Source: an uncultured Brachyspira sp.
Lineage (GTDB): Bacteria; Spirochaetota; Brachyspiria; Brachyspirales; Brachyspiraceae
Direction: 5' to 3'
Length of the DNA: 64,000 nucleotides
Assembly: GCF_910588665.1 (NCBI RefSeq)
Contig: NZ_CAJUPR010000002.1
Coordinates: forward strand, 4,031-68,030
Shown here one piece after another: positions 1 through 8,950 of the stretch. Positions within the stretch are counted from its first letter, which is position 1; each line of letters begins with the position of its first letter. Both the position numbers and the translations under genes were made by a program. Under the pieces are notes generated by a model that was given only the letters and a program-made list of their open reading frames with translations, searched no databases and had not been told where the DNA came from.

Positions 1-169
1 AAGATGCTCTAAAATATTTAAAAAAATCAATAATTTTAAATGATAATGATTATGAAAATAATTATTCAGCTTATTATTGGATAGGATATATTAATTATGT
101 AAACGGAGAATATCAAGATGCTCTAAAATATTTAAAAAAATCAATAATTTTAAATGATAATGATTATGA
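1..169 (+). repeat. Exact 55-bp direct repeat, 114-bp period, inside TPR gene
   Basis: Bases 1-55 and 115-169 are identical. The 114-base period equals 38 codons, so each copy encodes one TPR-like unit. Exact identity at the DNA level, not only at the protein level, points to recent duplication or gene conversion. More copies may lie upstream of the window. Confidence 0.9.
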
Positions 170-998
170 GGAGAATTATCTTATTCTGCTATGCATAGGA
201 GAATGCTATTTTAAATTAGGAAATCATAAAAAAGCATTATTTAATTTTAAAAAATCATTAAAATTAAAAGATGATGAAGCAGAAACCTATAAAATAATTG
301 CAGAATTATATATGAAAATGGGAAAAAAAGACAAATACTGCTCTTATATTAATAAGCATAAGAAACTCTTAAAAAAGACGGAAAAAAAGGATATTGATAA
401 TTATATTAAAAGGATTAATAGAGATTATAAATCCTATTTTTATAATGATTACCTTAAAGGCAATACTATATTGGATAATGAAGTATTAAAACAGAAAATA
501 TTTTACAATAAAGTTGATATAAAAAATATTTATAATAATGCCTTAGGCTTCTGTGATGAATACGGAGTCCTTGATGAGAGTTATTATAATTCCAAAAAAA
601 CGGACATTGCCAGATTTATCAATTTTTTATTTCAGGATATTGAAAATAACGATTTATATAATTTATATTCATCTAATGCTGAAAAGAAGAATTATATAGA
701 TTTTAAGAGTTTTAATATATATAATTTTATGTCTTATAAAAAGATAATTAATAATTCTATTAAAAATAATTTTATTAATGATCATTCTGATAATATAAAA
801 ATAATAAAAAATATTGTAACAGATTTTTATAATAATAATAAAAATGAATATGAAGAGGCTCAAATAACTATAGATAATATAAAAGAATTATTTGATTATA
901 CTTCTGACTGCATACTGAACTTTATGTATAATTATTACAATAAACATGATATAGAGCTTTATTTTATTTTAATGAAATCAATAGAAAATAATTTATAA
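1..998 (+). CDS. TPR-repeat protein, C-terminal part (5' end outside window)
   Basis: The reading frame is open from base 3, so the first methionine at 312 is internal and the gene begins before the window. The visible N-terminal part holds TPR-type helices, for example DALKYLKKSIILNDNDYE appearing twice 38 residues apart, followed by CIGECYFKLGNHKKALFNFKKSLKL. The last 200 or so residues are Lys/Asn/Tyr-rich, show no recognisable domain and end in a helical region. TPR proteins are usually protein-interaction scaffolds; no partner can be named from the sequence. It is followed by 131 bases with no gene, so it appears to be the last gene of its unit. The TPR call is firm, the function unknown. 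Confidence 0.8.
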   Translation, partial: DALKYLKKSIILNDNDYENNYSAYYWIGYINYVNGEYQDALKYLKKSIILNDNDYEENYLILLCIGECYFKLGNHKKALFNFKKSLKLKDDEAETYKIIAELYMKMGKKDKYCSYINKHKKLLKKTEKKDIDNYIKRINRDYKSYFYNDYLKGNTILDNEVLKQKIFYNKVDIKNIYNNALGFCDEYGVLDESYYNSKKTDIARFINFLFQDIENNDLYNLYSSNAEKKNYIDFKSFNIYNFMSYKKIINNSIKNNFINDHSDNIKIIKNIVTDFYNNNKNEYEEAQITIDNIKELFDYTSDCILNFMYNYYNKHDIELYFILMKSIENNL

Positions 999-1129
999 TA
1001 ACTTTTATCAAATACTAAGCTTAAAAATAAGTTTTTTATATTAAATTAATTAAAAAATAATCATTAATAGTTTATAAAATCCGAATATTATAAAGATAAA
1101 GAAATTTTTTAATTTATGGTGCAAAAATT

Positions 1130-2122
1130 ATGAATATTTTTATTAACGGAAAAGAATTATCGGTAATGCTTGAAAATGAGCAAAATGCATACGAGATACT
1201 AAAACCCATAGAGGAATGGTGCAGTTCCAACGACTTTTTAATAAATAAAGTTGTTATAGATGATACGGAACTTCAGCCTTATATAGATGAAGAATACGAA
1301 ACCATACCTATAAAAAACATAAAAAAAATAGAGGTGGAGGCATTAAGTCAGGCTGAATATTCTCTGCATTCTATTATGTCTATTGCAGAATATATAGAAA
1401 AAGTGCTTAATACAAGCTCATTAAGCAAAAAAGATATTGAGGATTTAAAAGACGGTATGAATTGGATATTGGATTCCATACCCAGAACTATATTTCTTTT
1501 TAATATGAGTTTGGAATCTTACGGAATGATTCACTTATTAAAAATGCTGGAAGTGAAATTAGAAAAATTCAATAATATATCCGACAATATAGATAAATTT
1601 AATGAGTTTTTCAATAATGATTTAAAGCCTTTTTTAGATGATAAAATGATTCCTGCTATGTATCTTGCTATAGAAGAGGCAAAAATAAACACTATATTTT
1701 TATTTGCAGGAAATATTACAAACAGCAATGCTTTATATAAAGTAGGAAGCCTGCCTAAATTTCTGCCTCTAATCTTGGATATACTGGATTTTATAGTCAA
1801 TAAACTTCAATCAGGAAACGACAGAGAAGCTTTTATATATGCCGAAAAATTTTCCCGTATAGTAAGCTACGCTTTCAGCATACTTTCAAATGTTGCGTCT
1901 ATATATTCAATAGATTATTCTGAAATCTCATTAAATTCTATTACTCTAAGCGATGCTATTAATGACTTTAATGATATGATGAATAATGTACTTGAAGCGT
2001 TTGCAAATGAAGATTATATATTAATAGCCGATTTGCTTGAATATGAAATTAAAGAAAGAATAGAAAATATTATGAATTATATACCGTTTGTAGAGGCATA
2101 TATTGAAAAACTCAATGTTTGA
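1130..2122 (+). CDS. Unknown 330-residue protein upstream of rarA
   Basis: I do not recognise this protein. It has no signal peptide or membrane segment. Residues 1-75 look like a small alpha/beta domain (MNIFINGKELSV...), and the rest is predicted to be mostly helical with regular Leu/Ile spacing. The ATG at 1130 follows weak ribosome-binding sequence. Its last 20 bases overlap the rarA reading frame if rarA starts at the TTG at 2103, so the two are very likely cotranscribed and translationally coupled. That context makes a link to replication-fork maintenance possible, but it is only inferred from position. Confidence 0.7.
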   Translation: MNIFINGKELSVMLENEQNAYEILKPIEEWCSSNDFLINKVVIDDTELQPYIDEEYETIPIKNIKKIEVEALSQAEYSLHSIMSIAEYIEKVLNTSSLSKKDIEDLKDGMNWILDSIPRTIFLFNMSLESYGMIHLLKMLEVKLEKFNNISDNIDKFNEFFNNDLKPFLDDKMIPAMYLAIEEAKINTIFLFAGNITNSNALYKVGSLPKFLPLILDILDFIVNKLQSGNDREAFIYAEKFSRIVSYAFSILSNVASIYSIDYSEISLNSITLSDAINDFNDMMNNVLEAFANEDYILIADLLEYEIKERIENIMNYIPFVEAYIEKLNV

Positions 2123-3410
2123 TTTTGAAGAAGATATTAACAATTTCAGACCCTTAGCTGAAAGAATGCGTCCCGCTTCAATAGAAGAGGTTTTCGGTCA
2201 GAAACATATATTAGATAAAAATAAAACATTAAGAAAAATGATAGATAATGATAAAATTACATCTATGGTTTTCTTTGGTCCTCCTGGTGTCGGAAAATCA
2301 ACTGTAGCATCTATAATAGCAAAAAAAACTAAAAGCGAGTATATTAAAATTAATGCTGTGCTTTCCAATGTTTCGGAGATAAGAGAGTCTATTAAAAAAG
2401 CGGAAAAAAATTTAGAAAATAGAAAAAAAACTATTCTTTTTATAGATGAAATACACAGATTTAATAAAAGCCAGCAGGACGCTCTTCTTCCCGCAGTTGA
2501 AAGCGGCTCAGTAATACTAATAGGAAGCACAACTCAAAATCCGTACTTCTATCTTAATAATGCTCTTCTCTCAAGAATAATGCTTTTTGAGTTTAGAAAT
2601 CTCGGCGATGAAGATATAAAAGAAGCCGTATTAAAAGCAATTAATGATAAAAGAGGACTTGGAGAAGATGATATTGCTGTTGAAGAAGAATCTGTAAATT
2701 TGATTGTACGCTATTCGCATGGAGATGTAAGAAAAGCTTTTACTTATCTTGAGGCTTCATACCTAGCCACTCAAATAGACGAAACTAAAGAAAAACTTAC
2801 CATTACGGAAGAAATAGTTAAAGATGTTACAAGCAAGCAGTCAATGACATTTGATGAAGATGAACATTACAACACTATAAGCGCATTTATAAAAAGCGTA
2901 AGAGGCAGCGATGCTGATGCGGCTGTATATTATTTGGCTAGAATGCTTGAGGCGGGAGAAGACCCAAGATATATAGCAAGAAGATTATGCATATTAGCCT
3001 CAGAAGATATAGGACTTGCAGATACCAATGCTATAAATATTGCATCTTCGCTTGTGAATATTATTGATTTTATAGGAATGCCTGAAGGAAGGATTCCTTT
3101 AGCTGAAGTATCTATATATTTGGCATTGTGTCCGAAATCAAATTCAGCATACAATGCTATTAATAAAGCAATAAGAGATATAAGAAACGGAGAACTTTAT
3201 TCCATTCCAAACTATTTAAGAGATAATCATTCGGCATCATTTGATAAAAAAAGCAATGAAGAATATAAATATCCTCATGATTATGCTTATCATATAGCAA
3301 AGCAGGATTATTTGGAAAAAGGAATAAAAAAAGAATATTATAAGCCTGCGGATATAGGAGAAGAACGCGAATTAAAAAAGCGTTATGAATGGATTATAAA
3401 GCATATATAA
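2103..3410 (+). CDS. rarA: Replication-associated recombination ATPase RarA (MgsA)
   Basis: A clamp-loader-like AAA+ ATPase that acts at stalled replication forks. Walker A is GPPGVGKST at residues 59-67, Walker B is FIDEIHR at about 113-119, and the sensor region reads GSTTQNPYFYLNNALLSR. The C-terminal half contains the MgsA/RarA oligomerisation region (ARRLCILASEDIGLADTNA). Length of about 435 residues is normal for the family. The start chosen is the TTG at 2103, because AGAGG at 2092-2096 sits six bases before it; the in-frame ATG at 2115 lies 18 bases from that site. Either start overlaps the upstream unknown gene. Confidence 0.95.
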   Translation: MKNSMFDFEEDINNFRPLAERMRPASIEEVFGQKHILDKNKTLRKMIDNDKITSMVFFGPPGVGKSTVASIIAKKTKSEYIKINAVLSNVSEIRESIKKAEKNLENRKKTILFIDEIHRFNKSQQDALLPAVESGSVILIGSTTQNPYFYLNNALLSRIMLFEFRNLGDEDIKEAVLKAINDKRGLGEDDIAVEEESVNLIVRYSHGDVRKAFTYLEASYLATQIDETKEKLTITEEIVKDVTSKQSMTFDEDEHYNTISAFIKSVRGSDADAAVYYLARMLEAGEDPRYIARRLCILASEDIGLADTNAINIASSLVNIIDFIGMPEGRIPLAEVSIYLALCPKSNSAYNAINKAIRDIRNGELYSIPNYLRDNHSASFDKKSNEEYKYPHDYAYHIAKQDYLEKGIKKEYYKPADIGEERELKKRYEWIIKHI

Positions 3411-3415
3411 TTTAT

Positions 3416-4051
3416 TTATCTTCGTCTTCTTACTGCAGGTCTTCTGAATGTTGATTTTTTTCTGACGGAGCTTCCAGAGCTAGGATTAAATAATGTTCTT
3501 CTTCTGTATGAATTATTATTATTTACAGTTGTTTTTCCAGAGTTTTTAAATATACTCTTTCTTAAAGATTTTGCATATCTTTCATCATAATAATTTTTAT
3601 TAATAGTTCTTCTATTTCCGTTACCGTCATAATATACGGGTCTTCTGCTATCCATTAGATTCATAAGCATCATATAAGTAAAAAAATTACCCGCAAATCC
3701 TCCGTTGTCAGCTATTCTCTGAGCTTTTTCAGGCTGTATTTCTTCAATAAAATTAGTATATTTAGTAAAAGCATTTGTAGGAAAAGGAACATTAAACTCA
3801 TATTTGCCCGCATCAAACATCATAGGACCTATCTGAAACATAGAAGTATTAACTATAACATCATCATCATTAAAGAATTGAGAAACTAAAAATATATTTT
3901 CAGATTGTCTTCCCAATTTCTCAGCTTCAACTATTACTTTTATATTATCATTATATTTAACTGCAGATACAATATCAAAATATGATTTCGAAGATCTGTA
4001 GCATGATATAAAAATAAAACTTAAAATAAATAAAATATAAACTCTCTTCAT
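3416..4051 (-). CDS. Putative lipoprotein with Arg-rich C-terminus
   Basis: Residues 1-17 form a lipoprotein signal peptide ending in the lipobox FISC, so the mature protein probably starts at a lipid-modified Cys17. The middle has no domain I recognise. The last 60 residues are rich in Arg, Lys, Ser and Asn (RRRTLFNP, RRPAVRRRR), giving a strongly basic tail that could bind peptidoglycan, nucleic acid or acidic lipids; that is a guess. A GAGGA ribosome-binding site precedes the ATG. It lies 15 bases downstream of another minus-strand gene, suggesting a two-gene operon, and converges with rarA. Confidence 0.7.
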   Translation of the reverse strand: MKRVYILFILSFIFISCYRSSKSYFDIVSAVKYNDNIKVIVEAEKLGRQSENIFLVSQFFNDDDVIVNTSMFQIGPMMFDAGKYEFNVPFPTNAFTKYTNFIEEIQPEKAQRIADNGGFAGNFFTYMMLMNLMDSRRPVYYDGNGNRRTINKNYYDERYAKSLRKSIFKNSGKTTVNNNNSYRRRTLFNPSSGSSVRKKSTFRRPAVRRRR

Positions 4052-4066
4052 AAAATATTCCTCAAA

Positions 4067-4450
4067 TTATTTAGTCCAAATAAGTATAAGAAGCTTTTTT
4101 ATGCTTATTTCCAATTCCATAAAATAATTAGACAATGTTTTTCTTTCGCTTCTGACCAATAATTTCTGATATAATACTTCATTAAGCAGATATACTAAAA
4201 AATCTTCTACGCTTGAATAAACATCTCCCGCACTTTCAGATGTATAAAATACTATCTCTTTATTTTCATTAATTTCATTTGCAACCGCATTTCTTATTTT
4301 CTCTTTTTCATCTTCATATAAAACGCATATATGTTCTTCTAATTCTTCGGTATTCTTTATAACTTCAAATTGAAAATCATCTTCATAAAGAGATTTTAAT
4401 TCTGAGGATTTTACAATGTCAAAATATTTTTTAACTTCATCTAGTATCAT
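4067..4450 (-). CDS. Unknown cytoplasmic protein, 127 residues
   Basis: I do not recognise a family. The protein is acidic in its first two thirds and ends in a hydrophobic, amphipathic helix (ISIKKLLILIWTK). I prefer the ATG at 4450, which has GGA a few bases upstream; two earlier in-frame ATGs (4468, 4477) have no ribosome-binding sequence. It precedes the basic-tailed lipoprotein gene by 16 bases and probably shares its transcript. Confidence 0.6.
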   Translation of the reverse strand: MILDEVKKYFDIVKSSELKSLYEDDFQFEVIKNTEELEEHICVLYEDEKEKIRNAVANEINENKEIVFYTSESAGDVYSSVEDFLVYLLNEVLYQKLLVRSERKTLSNYFMELEISIKKLLILIWTK

Positions 4451-4511
4451 AAAAATCCGTTTTTGCATAATAAGCATATTATAAACTATAAGAATCGTTT
4501 GTCAACATAAT

Positions 4512-4543
4512 AAAAATGAGGCAGCGGTAAAATACCATGCCCC
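4512..4543 (-). terminator. Probable Rho-independent terminator of the alcohol dehydrogenase gene
   Basis: Bases 4520-4541 form an inverted repeat (GGCA..GGTA / TACC..TGCC). Read on the minus strand it lies about 40 bases after the stop codon at 4583 and is followed by a T-rich tract (TCATTTTTATT). Confidence 0.55.
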
Positions 4544-4582
4544 AAAATTATACTATGAAAAATAAAAGAATATTACAATAAA

Positions 4583-5668
4583 TTAAAGTGTTTTCATATC
4601 TATTACATATCTGAACTTTGCCTGACCTGTTGTAAGCTTCTTATAGGCTTCATCTATTTGATTTGCAGATATTATTTCGGTTTCAGGATATATTTTATGC
4701 TTAAGAGAGAAATCAAGCATTTCCTGAGTTTCTTTAATTCCTCCTATCATAGAACCATAAACTTTTTTACCTCCTGCAAATATAAGTCTTGCCAAATCTA
4801 TGCTTTGTTTTAACTCGGAAGGAGGAAGCCCAACAATAGCCATCTCACCGCCGTATTTTAATAGATCTACATAATCATTAACATCATATCCAGTAGGTAT
4901 TGTAGATATTATTAAATCAAAATGAACTGAAGCATCTTTTACAGAAGTAAATAAATCCTTAGCTCCCATTTCAAGCGCCTCTTTTTTCTTTTTATCATTT
5001 CTTGCAAATACATAAACCTGAGCTCCCATATTAACGGCATATTTTACAGCCATAGATCCTAATCCTCCGAAACCTGCAACGCCTATTATGTCGCCCTCTT
5101 TTACTGCTGAAAACTTTAAAGGCGAATATGTTGTAATTCCTGCGCATAAAAGAGGAGCCACCTTGTCAAGCGGTGCATCATTTGGAACTGTAACAGCAAA
5201 TTTTTCGCTTACTACTATATTATTTGAATATCCTCCGTAAGTAGGCTCATTATTATGAAAATGGTCTTTACAATCATAAGTAAGAACTGTCTGTCCTCTC
5301 TCGCAGAATTGTTCATGACTTTTTCTGCATGCCTCGCATTCTCCGCAGGAATTTACCATACAGCCTACACCAGCATAATCTCCTATTTTGAATTTGGTTA
5401 CATTCTTACCTACGGCTGCAACCTTGCCCGCTATTTCATGACCTGGAACCATAGGATATATGCCTTCATGCCATTCGCTTCTTGCAGAGTGTATATCGCT
5501 GTGACATATTCCCGCATACATTATCTCTATAAGTATATCATTATCTCCCATAGAATGTCTTGAAAACTCAAAAGGCTTAAAAGTATCAGTCTTACTTTGA
5601 ACCGCATATCCTTTAGCGTTTATTCTTTTACCTGAATTAGCTTCTTCTAAATTTTTTTCTAATAACAT
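4583..5668 (-). CDS. Zinc-dependent alcohol dehydrogenase (YahK/cinnamyl-ADH type)
   Basis: A medium-chain dehydrogenase that would interconvert alcohols and aldehydes with NADP(H). Catalytic zinc ligands are visible as Cys55 (GICHSD), His77-Glu78 (GHE) and a later Cys in LLCAGITTYSPL. The structural zinc site is Cys108, Cys111, Cys114 and Cys122 (CGECEACRKSHEQFC). The Rossmann motif is GFGGLGSMAVKYA, followed by ARNDKKKKEAL, where the Arg is typical for NADP preference. The ATG has AAGGAG nine bases upstream. The N-terminus is about 15 residues longer than in YahK. The gene is monocistronic with its own promoter and terminator. The substrate is not decided by the sequence. Confidence 0.93.
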   Translation of the reverse strand: MLLEKNLEEANSGKRINAKGYAVQSKTDTFKPFEFSRHSMGDNDILIEIMYAGICHSDIHSARSEWHEGIYPMVPGHEIAGKVAAVGKNVTKFKIGDYAGVGCMVNSCGECEACRKSHEQFCERGQTVLTYDCKDHFHNNEPTYGGYSNNIVVSEKFAVTVPNDAPLDKVAPLLCAGITTYSPLKFSAVKEGDIIGVAGFGGLGSMAVKYAVNMGAQVYVFARNDKKKKEALEMGAKDLFTSVKDASVHFDLIISTIPTGYDVNDYVDLLKYGGEMAIVGLPPSELKQSIDLARLIFAGGKKVYGSMIGGIKETQEMLDFSLKHKIYPETEIISANQIDEAYKKLTTGQAKFRYVIDMKTL

Positions 5669-5697
5669 AATAATCGCTCCTTTTAAAATATAGACAT

Positions 5698-5728
5698 ATT
5701 ATAACATTAAACTGTACTCCAATGTCAA
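5698..5728 (-). promoter_or_regulatory. Candidate sigma-70 promoter for the alcohol dehydrogenase gene
   Basis: On the minus strand a perfect TTGACA (5723-5728) and a perfect TATAAT (5698-5703) are separated by 19 bases. This is two longer than ideal, which lowers confidence. The start codon at 5668 lies about 30 bases downstream. Confidence 0.4.
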
Positions 5729-5832
5729 TATATAATTTAACTTTTTTATAAATTTAATTCAATATAATAAAGCTGTATATTTAGTATTCTATATAAATTA
5801 ATTTACTAATATAAAAACATTAATTAAATCAC

Positions 5833-5860
5833 TTGATATATGGTTTTTATAGAGTATAAT
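5833..5860 (+). promoter_or_regulatory. Candidate promoter giving leaderless trmD mRNA
   Basis: TTGATA (5833-5838) and TATAAT (5855-5860) are spaced by 16 bases. Transcription would start 6-8 bases after the -10 box, at or next to the ATG at 5868. No ribosome-binding sequence precedes that ATG, consistent with a leaderless transcript. Confidence 0.55.
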
Positions 5861-5867
5861 TTATAAA

Positions 5868-6599
5868 ATGATAATAGATATTCTTACACTTTTTCCTAAA
5901 TTTTATGAAAGTCCTCTGTCTGTGGGGGTTATAGGCATGGCGGTTAATGAAAAAAAAATAGACTTAAATATAATTGATATGCGTATATACGGAGAAGGCA
6001 ATTATAAAAAATGCGATGATTATCCCTATGGAGGCGGACCAGGTATGATTATGACTTACGGCATTTTTAAAAAGTATTTTGAATCCCATAAAAGAGGTTA
6101 TACCGTTATTTTTTCGCCTTCAGGAAAAACCATAAATCAGAAAAAAATAAAAGAGCTGTCCGATATGAATCATATAACTATGGTATTGGGACATTATGAG
6201 GGAATAGATTACAGAGTTGAAAAAAAATACTGCAATGAATCTTTGAGCATAGGGGATTATGTATTAAGCGGAGGAGAAATACCTGCTCTTTTACTAATAG
6301 ATGCAGTTGCAAGATATAAAGATGTTATGAATAATAATGAATCTGTAACAAGCGATACATTTGAGAAAAACAGCGGAGGACTTCTGGAATATGAGCAATA
6401 TACAAGACCCAAGCAAATAGATGATATGAAAGTGCCGGAAATTCTTCTTTCAGGAAATCATAAAAATATTAACGAATACCGAAGAAAAAGAAGCATTATT
6501 AAAACTTTTAAAAACAGAGCCGATTTATTTTCAAAAATAGATTTAAATAAAAAAGATATTGAAGCTATTTTTTGTCATTTAAAAGAAAAAAATAAATAA
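5868..6599 (+). CDS. trmD: tRNA (guanine-N1)-methyltransferase TrmD
   Basis: TrmD methylates G37 of tRNAs with S-adenosylmethionine and so prevents +1 frameshifting. The family signatures are all present: DDYPYGGGPGM (50-60), LGHYEGIDYR (107-116), SIGDYVLSGGE (about 127-137), LEYEQYTRP and VPEILLSGNH. The length of 243 residues is normal. In many bacteria trmD sits in an rpsP-rimM-trmD-rplS operon; here it stands alone, facing away from the alcohol dehydrogenase gene, and its mRNA appears leaderless. Confidence 0.96.
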   Translation: MIIDILTLFPKFYESPLSVGVIGMAVNEKKIDLNIIDMRIYGEGNYKKCDDYPYGGGPGMIMTYGIFKKYFESHKRGYTVIFSPSGKTINQKKIKELSDMNHITMVLGHYEGIDYRVEKKYCNESLSIGDYVLSGGEIPALLLIDAVARYKDVMNNNESVTSDTFEKNSGGLLEYEQYTRPKQIDDMKVPEILLSGNHKNINEYRRKRSIIKTFKNRADLFSKIDLNKKDIEAIFCHLKEKNK

Positions 6600-6613
6600 T
6601 AAATATCTGCATC

Positions 6614-7735
6614 TTAATAATTATGAAACTGTATAACCGCATTTTCAAGCATAAATCCGTATACAGAATCGTCAAACATATGTATTCCTCTTAATTTATT
6701 AAAACCGTCTGTACCTAAATATTCTTTATTGTAATTATGCGATAAAAAAGGATTGGTCTGTATAAAAAAATACATTCCGTTATCCATTCCTGTATATATA
6801 ACCCTTCCTGTACTCGCAATTCCAACGGCTAAAGAATTATCCCTGCATGGTATTTTATATGCTTCTTTTAATTTAAAATCATCTAGTTTTGAGGTATATA
6901 TTATATCTTCCTGATGCTTTCCTTCAACTATATTCATAGTAAGTACCGCCACAACTTCTTTTTCAGTCACATAAACACAGTCAACTATCTCCCTATAGGA
7001 TATTTTATTAGTGTCCATGTACTCCGCTTCTTTAAGAGAATATCTGTTTTCCATTTTACCGCTGTCCATGTCGTATATATCTAAAAGAGGTATTCTGTCT
7101 TTATCTCTTTTGAGTATGGCAAATTTATGATTTGTTAAAGTTAATAGCTTTACTAAAGATTCATATTCATTATCTATAACGGTATCTATGCTGTATAATG
7201 TATGTCCGTCTGGCGATATTTTATTTAAAGAAACGAATCCTATTTTAGTATAATTAGTATTTGTAACTTTAACTGTATATGTTTCTATACGAGGCGCATC
7301 ATCTCCCTCAGTTGATGGACTCTCGGAAGGAAGAGACATCATAACATTGCTTACTACAATATCTCCCACATATCTTAAATTATAACCTGTTATATATATA
7401 TTAGCATTTGAATCTATAAGAGATATTTTAGATGTCTCAAGATTTTTATACCTTAAAGGAAAATGTCTTACATTACTGCCTGAAGCTATAACCATTCTTG
7501 AATTTGATAAATCTAATGCATAAACGGTATTGTTCTTTACCCTATAGAAATCTCCGAAATAATATTCATTATTATATTCATATATTTTAGGACTGTCCAA
7601 ATCAACAATTTCATTGCTGTAAACTCCTATATCCTTTCCTAAAGTAAGTTCTGTTACAACCTTAGCGGGTATAATTAAAGGTTTCGGAAGACATGAAGTA
7701 ATAAACAGTAATAATATAAATATTTTCTTATTCAT
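6614..7735 (-). CDS. Putative lipoprotein, possible beta-propeller fold
   Basis: Residues 1-15 are a lipoprotein signal peptide with lipobox ITSC. The mature part is dominated by beta-strand-like segments with repeated patterns such as NNEYYFGDFYRV, NTVYALDLSNS and DSNANIYITGYN, which suggest a beta-propeller. I cannot assign a named family, but spirochaete genomes carry comparable lipoproteins. It starts 18 bases after the hldA stop and so probably shares the hldA transcript. It converges with trmD. Confidence 0.65.
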   Translation of the reverse strand: MNKKIFILLLFITSCLPKPLIIPAKVVTELTLGKDIGVYSNEIVDLDSPKIYEYNNEYYFGDFYRVKNNTVYALDLSNSRMVIASGSNVRHFPLRYKNLETSKISLIDSNANIYITGYNLRYVGDIVVSNVMMSLPSESPSTEGDDAPRIETYTVKVTNTNYTKIGFVSLNKISPDGHTLYSIDTVIDNEYESLVKLLTLTNHKFAILKRDKDRIPLLDIYDMDSGKMENRYSLKEAEYMDTNKISYREIVDCVYVTEKEVVAVLTMNIVEGKHQEDIIYTSKLDDFKLKEAYKIPCRDNSLAVGIASTGRVIYTGMDNGMYFFIQTNPFLSHNYNKEYLGTDGFNKLRGIHMFDDSVYGFMLENAVIQFHNY

Positions 7736-7752
7736 AAAATAATATATCCGTT

Positions 7753-8763
7753 TTATAATACATTAATTAATTCATTCAAACTTAAAGTGGAAGTTCCCCT
7801 CTTTCCCACAACCAATCCTGCAGCTGCATTTGCAATCTCTGACGATTCTTTAAATGATATCCCTGCAGACATGCACATAGCAAGAACCGATATGACGGTA
7901 TCGCCTGCTCCCGAAACATCAAATACGCTTTTAGCTTTTGTAGGTATTATATAAGGAGAATTATCTGTTTTTATATCCTTATCAAACAATGCCATACCGT
8001 TAGCGCCTAATGTTATCATTAATTTTTTAAGATTTAATTTTTTTATAATACTATGTCCCAAACTATTTATCAATTTCGTATTATATTCATAAAAAGGACG
8101 TTTGCTGCCTGATCCTTCCGCAGCTTCTTTTAAATTAGGAGTCATCAATGTGGCGTTTTTATAAAATGAAAAATGCTTTATGGCTGGATCTACCAATACA
8201 AGCTTATTTTTTTTATTGCATATATCTATTATTTTTTTTGATAATTTATTTGTAATAATTCCTTTGGCATAATCGCTTATTATAACCGTATTATAATTAT
8301 CAGCATTATCCATAAATGTTTTTTCTATTTTTTTTACTATATTTGCAGAAAAAGGATTGGTATTCTCTTCATCTATTCTGACTATTTGCTGAGATCCTGC
8401 CACTATTCTATTTTTTGTTATGGTTGTTCTTGTATCATCTTCTATAATGCCTTTTAACGATATATTGTAATAATTCATACTGTCTATTATAGTATCAGCG
8501 TATTTATCTTTACCTATAACACCTATTATAAATATATTATCATTACTATTGTTATTATTGTTTAAAAGCAAAGCCGATATATTTCTTGCAACATTTCCAG
8601 CCCCGCCTAGATAATTCTCTTCATGATTAACATGAAGAACGGGAACGGGAGCTTCAGGAGATATTCTTATAACATCGCCGTAAGTAAATCTGTCAAGCAT
8701 TAAATCGCCTATAACAAGAACTTTAGCATCCGATATTTTACGGGCTTTATTTTTTAAATCCAT
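7753..8763 (-). CDS. hldA: D-glycero-beta-D-manno-heptose-7-phosphate kinase (RfaE domain I)
   Basis: A PfkB-family sugar kinase that phosphorylates heptose-7-phosphate at C1 in ADP-heptose synthesis for the lipooligosaccharide core. The N-terminal signature GDLMLDRFTYGDVIRISPEA followed by PVPVLHV is typical of RfaE1, and YLGGAGNVARN and the C-terminal DVSGAGDTVISVL are the PfkB motifs with the catalytic Asp. At 336 residues it has only the kinase domain; the adenylyltransferase domain fused in E. coli HldE is absent and must lie elsewhere. The closely related PfkB kinases are a less likely reading because of the RISPEAPVPV signature. Confidence 0.9.
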   Translation of the reverse strand: MDLKNKARKISDAKVLVIGDLMLDRFTYGDVIRISPEAPVPVLHVNHEENYLGGAGNVARNISALLLNNNNNSNDNIFIIGVIGKDKYADTIIDSMNYYNISLKGIIEDDTRTTITKNRIVAGSQQIVRIDEENTNPFSANIVKKIEKTFMDNADNYNTVIISDYAKGIITNKLSKKIIDICNKKNKLVLVDPAIKHFSFYKNATLMTPNLKEAAEGSGSKRPFYEYNTKLINSLGHSIIKKLNLKKLMITLGANGMALFDKDIKTDNSPYIIPTKAKSVFDVSGAGDTVISVLAMCMSAGISFKESSEIANAAAGLVVGKRGTSTLSLNELINVL

Positions 8764-8950
8764 GTAGTTTTCTGTATCCTTAAATATATAAATATTTTAA
8801 ATTAAAACATAAACATTAAAAAAAGTAAATAATATAAATTAAAAATATCATTATTAATAAAAAACTTAATAAAATTTTTTAATATATATATGCATTTATT
8901 TTTTATAAAAAACAGAAATAAAAACTTAAGCGATTAGAATAAATCTATAT

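Noticed and set aside
1531..1800. Minus-strand 89-codon frame
   Set aside because: Shadow of the 330-residue gene on the plus strand; no start context.
4512..4543. Possible tRNA fragment because of its GC-richer hairpin
   Set aside because: Only a single 22-base hairpin, no acceptor stem or T-loop; it fits a terminator.
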